Of a stretch of 64,000 nt of DNA, positions 23,118-33,922 are shown piece after piece; the stretch's first letter is position 1, and the number at the start of each line of letters is the position of its first letter. Under the pieces are notes generated by a model. The model was not told the DNA's origin, ran no database searches, and saw only the letters and a list, made by a program, of their open reading frames with translations. The position numbers and the translations under genes were made by a program. Source of the DNA: Perkinsus olseni. Lineage: Eukaryota > Perkinsozoa > Perkinsida > Perkinsidae. The stretch spans positions 1 to 64,000 of the forward strand of contig JABANP010000107.1 of assembly GCA_013115135.1 (NCBI GenBank). The letters run 5' to 3'.

Positions 23118-23937
23118 ATGGCTCGACGCCCTCTCGAGGGAGAGGGCAAGGCCCTGGTCAGGAACGCTCTTGATCAGGTGAGTCCATCACGAGCCCCTCT
23201 CCCTTCTCCTGTCGCGACGGTTTCCCAGCAATGTGTGACGCGAAATGCCCTCAACAGCTCAGCAGACAGATCGCTAGTCCGCTTAGGCCAACTCGCACAA
23301 CGTCTACCTCGGAGAAGCAAGCAATGTGGGCGGTGAAGCGGAAGGCCGAGGAAGAGGCGGAGGACAAGCGACACTCGGGAAGATCTGAAAGGGAGACCAG
23401 CCGATCCTCGTCGCGGCAGCCCGGTAAGCGTGACGAAGATCAAGCAGAATTTCGTCGCTTCTGGTCGTCGATTTTGAAGCTTCGCTGAAGAGCTTTTTGT
23501 TTCAGGGGAGAGCAGTCGAAAACGTCACCGGAGGCATGAGACAGAGGCTGTGAAAGAACACCGATCAAATGAAGAGAATTTTTGGGAAGCGGAGCGAGAA
23601 AGGCACGCTCGGGAAAAGGTGAGAGCGTAGCTCCGCAGCAGGTGCAACCGGCGGAAGATTTTGATTGTTTCGCTGTTCACTTTCTGTGGTGCTTTCAGGA
23701 GCGACATGCAGACCGGATGCTCCGACGCGAAAGGCAGATGCGAGTACTCCGAGAAGTGGTGGCGATGTAAGCTCCACGCGTATGATCGAGAGGTTGGCCA
23801 TTGGCCGTCTTGTTAGGCCTAGCTCGATCAGTCAGACAGATTTTCTATGGAGCGACGACGAGGATGCGTCGCCTGTTATTTCCCACCGTGAAAAGAAGAA
23901 AAAGAAAAGAAAGAAATCTAAACATCACAAGACTTAG
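23118..23937 (+). CDS. hypothetical K/R/E-rich protein
   Basis: A short first exon, MARRPLEGEGKALVRNALDQ, ends at a GTGAGT donor. Later exons encode charged helical sequence (AVKRKAEEEAEDKRHSGRSE; HADRMLRRERQMRVLREVV) and a lysine-rich end (DEDASPVISHREKKKKKRKK). It stops at 23937. Introns are about 50-120 nt and their exact borders are uncertain. Composition suggests a nuclear, RNA- or chromatin-associated protein. I recognise no domain. Confidence 0.45.
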
Positions 23938-25152
23938 CTGACTCCGCGATTGTTTTTGGTTGAGAGTGTGGGGGAGGATTCTTTCCCGTTGTGGTACGAG
24001 AACTGCCAGGGCAGGGGGAGGGGTTACATACACACATGACCTAATAAAACCCATGTGCAACGGAGCGAAGCAGGCGGCACAAGATGCGAAAGCAAACTCT
24101 ATGACGGGGATTTAGCTGTGCACGCGTACACGGTAAACCGACTTTAAACAGTGGGGAGAACGGCACTCAGAATGCTGTCAGTACGGCATGGTATGTTAAT
24201 ACCGCCGGGGAATCTGCATTTTCGAAAGTCACGCGCATACCGAAACACGTTTGCTCGATCGAATCAACGCTCGAATGCTTCCAAGATCGGGAAGCTGGTT
24301 AGTTGTTGCCGTATAAATGAACACTAGCACGTTCACATCGTGAGTAGCTGCCGGGAGGCCCGTCTAGCCCGAAGGCTCCGCTGGGAGAGATCAACCTCAA
24401 CACGCTAGGGCTTTTGAGATAGGCAGCCTACAGAGCACTCAATTTCAGGAGTGAATGTGAATAACGGGTAAGCGGCTGACTTGGACGCACACGGATGGAG
24501 CCGCGATCTACTCCACATTAGCATGACAGGTGAACGACCTTGGCGACACCCCCATTCGCACCGGAGTCGTCGCTCAATAGAGAGATGACTCTTGGGTGCC
24601 TCAAGGGTGGGCTAGGAGATTCTCGTTACACTCGTGTTGTATCATTTTGCATGGTCTTCGAGCTTGCCTTTCAACACTATCCTCACTTGGTGATGGGTTA
24701 TCGGAGATGAGATGCGAGCAACCCGCGTGCCTGACTTGAACTCAGAACTTGTTAGGATGTGAAAAAAACGATGTACTCCTCTCCTGTAGAAACTGCAATG
24801 TGGCTAAAACCATTGATGGTTAAGAATCTCAAGCTCGTCTACTACGTGCATGCGTGCACGTAAATTCTACCCAAATGATGACGACTAGTGACGGGATTGT
24901 CAGTCCAAAAGCGTAACGAATATATACGTTAAATAGAGGAACCGTCATTCGGACCGCAAAGGGCCATTAAGCAAGGGAACAGTGTGCTTAGTATCCTTCT
25001 CGAGTAGCCTTCATAGTAGAGGGAAGCGCCGAGACTACAAAAAGATGGAGCAAATCCCTCCTAGGCCTTCATACTGTTCAACTGTGATCATAACGTGCCA
25101 AGAAAGACACCGTATCAAGGTACAAGGCACGGCAAGAAACGACGAATAAAAA
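23938..25152. other. intergenic, no recognised gene
   Basis: About 1.2 kb with no convincing frame, repeat or RNA gene. A 12-mer variant (CGGAGCGAAGC) occurs at 24061. Confidence 0.4.
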
Positions 25153-25833
25153 TTAAGACGGCTTTCTGTGACTGAGTATATCTCTCTTGTAATCTTGAAT
25201 AATCTTCATCATATCTTCTGGTGGAAGGTCGGGCCTCTGTTCTTGGACGGTCCGCAGCAGATTCCGAGTCCTCTTGCTCGGTCTAATTCTCTGTTTGACT
25301 CGGGTCAGACCTTCGTGCCCATCTTCGTGACAGAAGAGACACTTGGCGCCCCGCAAGCATCTTCTTTTTGCATGAAACAAACAGGGTGCGCACTCTTGCT
25401 CCTCCTCCCTCCCGTGGAGTAGGGAACCGAGGCTGGCTCCATGGGGAATGTATTGCTCAATCTGCTCGGGTGTCATTTTAGACACCCCTCCGTCAGGGTC
25501 TGCCGTAGGGACGTAGCCTCTCTCGCGCAGGACTCTCAGGACGCCTTCTCGAAGCCGCGCCACTTGGACCCTCGGCTGAGCTCGCCCAGGCTGAGCTCGC
25601 TGCGGCTCCAACCGAGGCCGACTTGACTCTGCTGCTGAGGATGATAATGGAGGGGCCCTCTCGACTCGCGGTGCCTCAATTTCCGGGCGCGCGGTCATAG
25701 CGACCGTGGAAGGGACCTCCTGACCAGACGTTGCGTAATATCGTAAACGCTCCTGCTCTTCTCCCATATAATGAAGGTTGCTGCGGTAAACCCTCCCTGA
25801 GGAAAGCACTAACCTCGAGGCATGCGAGTCCAT
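25153..25833 (-). CDS. CCCH zinc-finger protein, alveolate type
   Basis: An open frame of about 226 codons from the ATG at 25833. Near its C-terminal third lies ASLGSLLHGREEEQECAPCL, continued by a C-x8-C-x5-C-x3-H-like finger with LRGAKCLFCHEDGHEG. The SxGSxxHG lead-in before a CxPCxF finger is a pattern I associate with C3H proteins of dinoflagellates and relatives, implicated in RNA binding. A basic tail follows (KQRIRPSKRTRNLL). The N-terminal half is Pro/Arg/Ala-rich and disordered. The gene is divergent from 25922-26309, with only 88 bp between start codons, so they probably share a promoter. Confidence 0.7.
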   Translation of the reverse strand: MDSHASRLVLSSGRVYRSNLHYMGEEQERLRYYATSGQEVPSTVAMTARPEIEAPRVERAPPLSSSAAESSRPRLEPQRAQPGRAQPRVQVARLREGVLRVLRERGYVPTADPDGGVSKMTPEQIEQYIPHGASLGSLLHGREEEQECAPCLFHAKRRCLRGAKCLFCHEDGHEGLTRVKQRIRPSKRTRNLLRTVQEQRPDLPPEDMMKIIQDYKRDILSHRKPS

Positions 25834-25921
25834 CCTCCGTGTCACCCTACCGTGGTTGTTCCGGCGGGTGCGGTTCTCTTGCCGCTGACCTTCGCTTTCT
25901 GCTAACGCCTAAATACTCGTG

Positions 25922-26309
25922 ATGATCAACGATGCTGATGGCCATGGAGACCCACCTGCCTGGCAGCCGCTGCTGCTGATATTTCCCTCGCTCGTCTGTG
26001 CCAAGGCCGTCTACCGCCGGGAGATGATTCCGCAGGGAGCGCGGCTTGGGTGGGCTCTATCGCAGATTCGGAGCGCATGTGCCGCCGAGAAGGGAGAGAT
26101 GAACTTGCCGTCGGCTGTCGATGAGAATCTGTACGATAAAGAAAACGGTCTTTCCTGCAAGCGCAGCGCTTGACTCACTATCTCGGGCAGCTCCGCTCGA
26201 GGGGGGCGCCGACGCTGAACGATCGGCGCCAGATCCAGTTGCTCTTCTGGTTGGGGACTGTGATGAGGATGAACTGGATGACATGATGATCAAAGTCTAT
26301 GCTGAGTAA
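25922..26309 (+). CDS. hypothetical small acidic protein
   Basis: Two exons (25922-26147 and 26191-26309) join in phase over a 43-nt intron to give 114 residues. The N-terminus is partly hydrophobic (QPLLLIFPSLVCAKAVYRRE) and the C-terminus acidic (VGDCDEDELDDMMIKVYAE). Phase agreement and the clean stop support a real gene. No family is recognised. It is head-to-head with the CCCH gene. Confidence 0.6.
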
Positions 26310-28104
26310 CCTCAAGGCGCTCCGCAGACGGTCTACCCGTATCGGAAAAGACACACAGCGTGCGGGACCAAACAGATGCCAGCAGCTCGCCGTCGTTCGA
26401 GGACGGTGGCGTCACCTCCGGCGGGCCGGCGCGTGACACGGCGTGCTAGCCGCAACCGACCGTGACGCTGACGCCCGCGTCACTGCAGCCCGGCCTACGA
26501 TGACCGAGGGTCCGGGGTGTTCAGTTTGGTTCACAGCTCAAAGCTCCCGGCGACTCAGCGAGACGTTCATGAATGAGTGCTGAATGATTCCACTGTGGGG
26601 TTCGGTAGGACCGAGGTTTTCCATCTTTCTGTTCTTGTAAGGGAAGATCATGAATTGCCCTTCTGCATCGGGTTTGCTTCTGCTATCGCCTTCCTGCTCC
26701 GAGTGGTGAACCCAATTGTCTCGAGAATTGCGGAACTCGTCAGCCATCGTAAAATCAGAGTTGCGCGATGACCTTGAGCGATTGCCACTTTTCTGAGGCG
26801 AGCGCCAAATCCCCTGAGACGCCGGCGGCGCGCAGCGGCAGACCGAAAGCTACATATGCGAAGGCGAGAAAAAGGTTCGACTGCTCGTATAGGGTATATT
26901 GGTTAACTCGGTGATGTTGTGGGACCTACTGTTCAACAACACGACACCCGGGTTTTGCCATCTGTAACTGCGCCCTCCCCAATAGCATCAATGCCGGTTT
27001 AGCTTAGCTTCAGCGCAGCTCCGTGTCGGAACACGATGGGAATTTCCCTTGGTATGAACACTGCCGCAGCGAACAGCTATGATCCTTGTTGCGTCTCTCA
27101 CTGTTATCCTCTAATATGGAGTCGTGCTTGCTCACGACCAAACGTACAAGTACCGAGGCTTCTCATCTGTGCCGAAAGTGACACCTTTCTCGTCCTCTAT
27201 TAATTTAACGATGATAGTTTCTCTCCTAGGGTGCGTGTGAGTAGCAGTTTGGAGTCCGAACCTTTCGCCGGTCTGGTCGAATTCGGAACCGATGTGCTGC
27301 TGACTCAACGACGAGCCATGGCGCTTGATGTTTTCGAAAATAGCGAAGACAGAAAGTGGGAAAGTGCCGTCCAAAGAAATGTGCTCAGCCGAGGTAGGTT
27401 TCCGCGGGGGAATATGACCAGTTGAGCAAGACAGTGAGGCGTTTGCGGGGCAACCAGACCTCACCGACTTTCGACTATCGTTATTTGTGAAACAGCGACC
27501 TGAAACATAAACGCTGCGTTGCCTCGAACGATCATGAAGTACCAATGGTGCGGTACGAGAAGCCGAAGATTCAAGGCTGCTCGTGTTCGAAACTCTCAAG
27601 TTCGATCAAAGTAGGGATTACGAACGTACACGGATAATGGTTTCTCGTTTGCCTGAACTTCTCCCCAATATTGATGCCCGACGACTTCGTATTCTCATTC
27701 GCCACGGCTTTCACCGTGTTATTGACTCTTCCACCGTATGGAAACTGTGCCCATGGGGTTGTCCAGTGAAAATAACCAGAGATTCACTATCGACTCTAGG
27801 GCTTATTTTTACACGTTGAGCGGCCCCGAGATCAATCGGAATCGGTTTAGTGAAGATCCTTTAGGTCTCCCTTCCTGTGGGCTTGAGTCTGTAGTCAAAC
27901 GCCGGTTCCGGCTTGGTCGGACTCTCACCGATGGGACTTTACGCATAGATTAGTATACAGCGCTGGTTATCAGATGGTTATCAAAAGACTTTTATTCGAG
28001 CTGAGACATTTTCTTGACAGGATTCACTCGAGGTCGAAGGTCTGTGCGTCCCATCATCTCTTATCGCGATGGAACTTCAGAAATAACTCAATGAAGGATG
28101 ACTG
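26310..28104. other. gene-poor region
   Basis: Frames such as 27132-27599 (minus) and 26577-26771 (plus) have no recognisable content. No RNA gene or clear repeat was found. Confidence 0.35.
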
Positions 28105-28194
28105 TTAATGAAACGTCCATAGCAAAGGATGCAGCGGCACAAGTCTCACGTCCCGATGTGCTCGACGAACCCTGAAAAGGAGAATCACGACAAG

Positions 28195-28370
28195 AATGAG
28201 AGCAGTAACCATGATAACAATTACAACAGCAACCACGATAAAAAGGGAAATAACAATAGTACTAACAACACTAACAACAGCGATAACAACAACAGTAACA
28301 ACGACAATAACAACAACGATGAGCACGACAACGAAAATGGGAGTAACAACGACAACAGCGACGCAATGCT
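28195..28370 (+). repeat. AAC/GAC-rich simple repeat
   Basis: Degenerate triplet sequence made of AAC, AAT, GAT and GAC. It lies just beyond the CstF50 stop. On the minus strand it gives an artificial Val/Ile-rich hydrophobic frame. Confidence 0.8.
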
Positions 28371-28544
28371 CATCCAGCTCACCTCTTGCAGGTCCTCCTC
28401 CTTCTGAAGGTACCACAGCCGCACCAGTTTCGTCCATTTCCATACCAGCCGCCGCCTGACTCTGAGATATTCCTGTGATACCCTCCTCCTCCATCTCGTA
28501 TCTGGGCTCATCATATCCGGCATGGGTCAAGCTTGGATGTTGCC

Positions 28545-30938
28545 TTACATGTTCTTAGTCCCCTTGACGATATCGAAGAACCTCACCTTGTTGTCATCAC
28601 AACCTGAGGATGAACGCAATCGGTTGACTCGACGACGCCGAAAAAAAGAGGAAAACGATCGACTCTCTCAATCAGTGTTTGTGTTTGTGTCTCAAGTCCA
28701 ACCCCGAGAACCGGCTTAGTCAACAGACTAGCGCCACCGAGGTACATATCTTGTTTCAAGAGGGATGAGTTTAGGCAAGCTTATCGAGGACAGGAAGTAA
28801 CGCTCGGACAACAGCGTCTGTAGTGATGGTGTTGACATCAAAATGATACACGGTGACACACAGTGGCGAGAAGGGTAATTTTTACGGTGATACAGATTGT
28901 ACTCGAAAATCGCAGAAGACGACGCTAGTTGGCTGGCCTCTTCACCGGGCACCAGCGTACCTGTGATGATGGTCTTGTCAACAGGAGATGCCGCAACGGC
29001 CCTCACTGGACTCGAGTGCCCGCCGACCGCAGGCACGAGGACGTCACCTGATACCACACCATCCGCAACAACATCGAGATTCGAGGAATGTACCAGTCAA
29101 GGAGTCAAGAAGACACATATCAGACTCTCCGATCCTTGACGAGGTCGTGGCAATGTACCTACGCAGATGACTTTTGGAGCGCGGAATTTTTGGGCGAGTG
29201 ACGGTACTGTTCGTTGCCAGCAAACGTAGCCGTCATGAAAGAGCAATCAGTCGATGTAGTCGCGCCCGAGTAGACCATGAGCTCCTTGCCGGTCCTCATG
29301 TCCCACAGCCGAGCTCGATGGTCACCGCCGCTCGTGAGGAGGTAACGGCAATTTCGGCTCCACTGGACGGTGAAAACTGGGTGGCCCCGAGTGCGGTTTC
29401 ACGGTCGGAGCCTCCGACACCCGGCGCGCCCCATGCAGCTTGTTTGATGAGACGATTGGAAACACCATCCCAGAGATGAACATGACCTGCGTTGAGGAAT
29501 TGCAAGATCGACAAGACTGCAAAAATGGCCCACCATCACTGCCTGCCGATGCGAACACGCTACCATCACTCGCACATGCGATATCCAGCACCTAAAAAGG
29601 ATACTCGTCGTGAACGCACAGCGAAGATTTTCGACCTACACTGCCGTTGTGGTGCTGCCCTCCTCCGCCGCCGCCAGCGCCGGCCCCTCCACCGTAGTAG
29701 GCGGAGAAGCACTGCAACGTCCTGGTGTCGTAGAGGCGTATCGACTCTATGAAGTGTACCAACATACACGAAGTCCCCACAGGGATGAACTTGGACCTTG
29801 TTAATCGGGTAGACCTGACAGGGATGGATGAGCCGCAACGGTGACACCCCTGAGCTGCTCACGTCCACGACGTTGTGTTGGGCCCTCTTGTTATGATGCG
29901 GTTTGGTGAGGTCATACACCTTCAAAGTCCTGCAAAGATACACTCATAAACGACAGATAAATCGATCTTGCCTACTTATCGTAGCTCCCACTGAACAGGA
30001 TTGGCTGTCTCGGGTGAAATGATACGCTGGTCACAGTGCCAACATGATCGTAGTAGGTCCTGACGACCGGTCTGAGGCCGTCGTCTCGTTCTCCCGCTCT
30101 CAACAGGGTAGCGTCGCCCCCAGCCACTGCGTGCATGCGCATCTTGGCGGTCTCAAGCACCTTGATGGAGGTATCGGTCGATCCGGAAGCACAGAGTCGA
30201 CCGTCCGGACTGAAGGCCACGCAGCGGACTTCCTTTTTGTGTTGAGTAGTAAACCTCAGCCGTACCTACTTCGACGAGTGAGCGTCGACAAGGCACCCCA
30301 CCATCTCCTACCACAGGCGTCGGTCTAGTGACCCGCTTAGCCTCCTCTGTAATCATGTCCTCTTCATAAGTCTCTCCTCTCGGAGCATCATCGTCCTCAT
30401 CGTCAAGGTCCATCTCATCAACCTCCCTTCCTTTGAAGGGTTGATCTCTTCCCTCCGCCTCCAACTGAGCCTGCAGTCTATCATTGTAGCTAACTCTCAG
30501 ATCCAGATGGTCCTCATGAGCCGAGAGCGGCGGATACGGACGACACTTGATGGGCTTCCACTTGTCAGCCTCCGACCCCTTCTCCTGTCTTCGGATACTG
30601 TCAGCATACACGTCATAAAGGAAGTCCTTTTCGATCGCCCCGCCGACGGTCAGATCTGTACTCGCATTAGCCCCTCCAGGGACGTTGCCATTCTCGTTCT
30701 CCTCATTGCTTGGCTCCGCTGGTAGACTCAGGTTCAACCGCGTCGCCACGGACTTCGCTTCGTCCATCAGACCATCGCCGTACAACTGTGATACCACATA
30801 TCGGTAAAATCCCAACTTCTGTGCCTTGAAGTTGAGCCCCACCTGGGGCGCTCTCTTGGCCCCCGCTGTTCCCGCGGCAGGAGGGCCACCGCCACCGGCC
30901 GCGGCCTGATGATGGAAGGTGGAAGAGGCAGAGGCCAT
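28545..30938 (-). CDS. CSTF1: cleavage stimulation factor 50 kDa subunit (CstF50)
   Basis: CstF50 is the WD40 subunit of the 3'-end cleavage stimulation factor. Exon 1 (30938-30297) carries the N-terminal dimerisation helices and an acidic linker. Later exons carry WD blades: VRCVAFSPDGRLCASGSTD, FHPRQPILFSGSYDKTLKVY, GSDGHVHLWDGVSNR, RYLLTSGGDHRARLWDMRTG and GHSSPVRAVAASP. The last exon (28603-28545) ends CDDNKVRFFDIVKGTKNM, matching the family's final blade. Introns include 30266-30296 (31 nt), 29930-29975, 29592-29639 and 28604-28960. At 29746-29751 the frame must skip one base (CAT-A-GAG) to give VGTLHESIRLYDTRTLQCF, which aligns without gaps to the family. A 31-nt intron is unusually short but restores VRLRFTTQHKKEV. 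Confidence 0.92.
28604..28960 (-). mobile_element. CstF50 last intron carrying dispersed repeat B
   Basis: This 357-nt intron is far longer than its neighbours (31-48 nt). Positions 28690-28815 match 9585-9715 in inverted orientation, so the intron appears to have been lengthened by a transposable-element insertion. Donor GTACGCTGG and acceptor CCTCAG give a perfect phase-1 join (ACA-G / GT-TGT). Confidence 0.75.
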
Positions 30939-31198
30939 TGCTTCAACAACACGACCACAGCAGAAGCCTCAACTGACCTGAGGGGCGGCACTAGGGAACT
31001 TACTGACACCTCTAGCTGTGGATTATCCCCAAGCAACCCAACTTGGCGAAAATATAGTAATTCTGATGAAACTTGCTGATTGCGGCCGAGAGGAATGATG
31101 CGACTACAGTTTAAACAATCTTACAAAAAACGCACTATCTACTCATCACATCACGACGACAACGACGACCAAATCGATCGCCAGGGCGCGCGCTACTC

Positions 31199-33825
31199 TC
31201 AATCGTTCAAATGTACCGCCTTGGCCTCGATATCCCTGGCTTCAGCGGTGATCTTGGGGTCCATGACCGGCATCGGACCGCGAGGGACATTGGGTCCCTT
31301 CATGTGATAGAAAAGCATGTACGCGCTGGTGTTGGGCCGCTCCAGGCCACTCAAGAGACGGTCGACCTCCTCCTTGGTGATGTCCGTGACCTCAGAATCA
31401 TTATACTCATGCCACCTACCCCGGGTTGCCTCCGACCTTCGTCCGACTGTGATGTAGTGGCCGTTCTGGATGGTCTCCCCTTTGTGAAGGATGGAACCGT
31501 AGCACTCGTACTGGGCACCTCCAAAGGTCAAGTCGTCCATGTCCGGGTAAACCACCGTCTTTTCCTTCTTGAAATCACAACTTTCTATGTCGAATGAAAA
31601 ACGATAGAGCACCAATATCAGATGGGTCGGCGGTGGGCTGCTCAGTTCCACCCATCGCTTAGCGTCCCTCTTGCACCCACAGTTGTCGCAGCTGTACTGA
31701 TTGTTGCCTGTCATCAGCTCCGGCTCCGACCACGTTCTCAGAAGGCCATTCACATCGAGGTTACCCTGGCCCAGGACCTCGGCCTCCCTCGGTACGCTCA
31801 GGCCGATATCGGTGCAGGTCTCGGTGCGCTTCGAGATGGTATGGCAAGTTTCACACTCAGTCTTGTGGACGAGCTCCAAGGCAAAAATATCTCCTACAAG
31901 TCGCTGCTTGCATCTGACAAGAAAAAAAGATTCTCCTCGTACCACACCATGACCGACTTACCCGCCCAACTTGTCCAGGATCCACCGAGCGCTCTCGGTG
32001 GTGTCCTGCTCCTCCCCAGTGCGAAAACTCGGCGGCAGAATTTTGATGAAGTCGGAGATTTCAACATATGCGTAAGGGGTCAGGAGCATCCGAGCGAAGA
32101 GGAGACGGAGGCCGTCCAAGATCTTCTTGCCCTCCTCGAAATCATCTCCCTTCAGGTCGTCAGTTTCCTGCAGTTGGAAGCCGTAGATGGAGGAGCAGAA
32201 GGCGTCGGTCAGGAACAGCATCTGTAGGAAGACGCCGAGGTAACACCTGAGGCAGCACGATGGTGGTCGGTGATAGCGATGAAAGATACTAAAGATACTA
32301 GAGCGACCTCACTTGTAGTGCACCATCTTCAACATAAGATACGAATACAGACTGACTGCTTGTTCACCCGCGATGCCCTCAATCCTCGGATTTCACCATG
32401 GCACATTTACTACGGCCGAATGCCCTTACGATCTTCGACGCAGCGTCCTCACCCATGACCACCTAGCTTCAACCTCGGATATTCACACATCTTCTTCCAA
32501 TGATGACAAGTATCCGAATACCGTTCCCCCTACCACTCATTTCCGATCGAAAAGATACCAACCTCGACTTCCCCGCTCCGCCCTTATTACGTATTGTTGT
32601 AGTTCTGTATGCCAACCGTGTGCTTCCTGAATTTTACGGTTTCTCCATTAGATCCGGTCACATACACCACCCGAGGCTTCTCTTGAGCTGCTGGCTGCTG
32701 GGGAACCACCTGCTGCTGCTGTGGCGGAGCCGCAAAGTCCCCCACGACCGGTAAAAGGTAATTCGTCGTCGGCATCTGACCAGCCCCAGTCGGCCAAGGC
32801 CCGGCAGTGGTAGTAGAAGGTGGGGGCATCGGCATCCCTTCAGGAGGGGTAGTGCTGATCCGTGCAGCCGTCGGCGGTAGCCCTAGCATGGCAGCAGTGG
32901 TGACCTGGGCGGAGCCGTAGGCAGGTGTCATGTCCCCAACGTAAGGTCGGATGAGGTCTATGAGCTCTCCGACCAGGGACAGAGCAAACGGTGGAAGGCC
33001 CTCGACTCTGCCGGACTCCCACAGCGTTCGAAGCCTCTCATAATACGGCAGCAAACTCGCGTCGAAGATCTGTGCGACGGCGCCATGCAGTAGTATAGAG
33101 CCCTGACCGCCATGACCTCCATTCCGGAAGGGACCAGCTGGCTTGAGGATCATCAGGAGCTGCCTCAGCCCGTCTACAGCTGTGGCCGGGTCGTGCAACT
33201 TCGCCGAGAGCGTTCTCAGCATCGACTCCGTCATGACCCGCCAGTCCACGCCTCCGTTGGAAGCCGACTTGTCCGAATAACACTGCCGAATGACACAGCG
33301 GAAATAGGTCGTCACCAGGGAGTATCTAAGGTTGAAGCATGTGAATAACAAAATAGTAGAGGCGAAACTCACATCGGGTAAGGACTGCTCCAACGGTCCA
33401 TGTTGACCATCCCCATAGCATACTTAGGTGGAGGCATCGCCGGGATTGATATCAGCTTGACCCAGAGGGCCATCATGTCCTCTCCCTCCCTCATCCGACG
33501 CCAGCAGCAAGGCCTGCACCGTCACAGCCAGCGTCTCCGGCCGCAAAAGGAGAAGACAGGCCTGCAACTGAGGGCTCGCCTTAGCCGCCATCTTGAAGTA
33601 GTCCGCCAGGAGATAGCAGTCAAAGGTAAGGGTATTTGGGAACTCCTTCTTGACCCTCATCATCAAACTAAAAGGCCATCGGGGCTACTCGATTGGCCGG
33701 GTCAGAGCATCCATCCAGGAGAGGAGAAGGCTGAGCATCTCCTCAGGAGCCTGGGGCATGCTCGACGGGACCTCCGTCCACAACCGTAGGAGGCCCAAGG
33801 GTGTGCGGTGGTAGGTTGTATCCAT
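31199..33825 (-). CDS. USP35/USP38-like ubiquitin-specific protease
   Basis: This deubiquitinase hydrolyses ubiquitin conjugates. It starts at the ATG at 33825 (MDTTYHRTPLGLLRLW) with a helical N-terminal region, a Pro-rich stretch and then the catalytic domain. The Cys box is split by intron 32247-32590 and reads VGIQNYNNT-CYLGVFLQ, with Cys at 32243-32245. Next come GEEQDTTESARWILDK, the zinc ribbon (ECETC and CDNCG), and the His box IQNGHYITV with WHEYNDSEV and AYMLFYHMK. The order and the N-terminal helical region fit the USP35/38 branch. Two places need comment: a 21-nt gap with a stop (about 33665-33686) would be closed by a 21-nt intron, and at 33481-33486 the frame needs a +1 skip (GGG-A-GAG) to reach EDMMALWVKL. 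It lies 98 bp downstream of SYF2 on the same strand. Confidence 0.85.
32247..32590 (-). repeat. USP intron with degenerate GGTATCTT/GGTTGAAG units
   Basis: This 344-nt intron splits the catalytic Cys box. On the coding strand it contains GGTATCTTTTCG, ATATCCGAGGTTGAAGC, AAATCCGAGGATTGAG, CGTATCTTATGTTGAAG and two GTATCTTT words. These look like decayed tandem copies of the motif seen in RPC1 introns. Confidence 0.6.
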
Positions 33826-33922
33826 GGTAAAAATACAAGCTAGCAGAGAATGATGGATTGGAATCTTAACTCGAAGCTTGCACAAAACAGAGATAATGAT
33901 ACGTACAAGTGAAGTGAGGGTA

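Noticed and set aside
28105..28530. Strongly hydrophobic Val/Ile frame beside CstF50
   Set aside because: It is the minus-strand reading of an AAC/GAC simple repeat, not a membrane protein gene.
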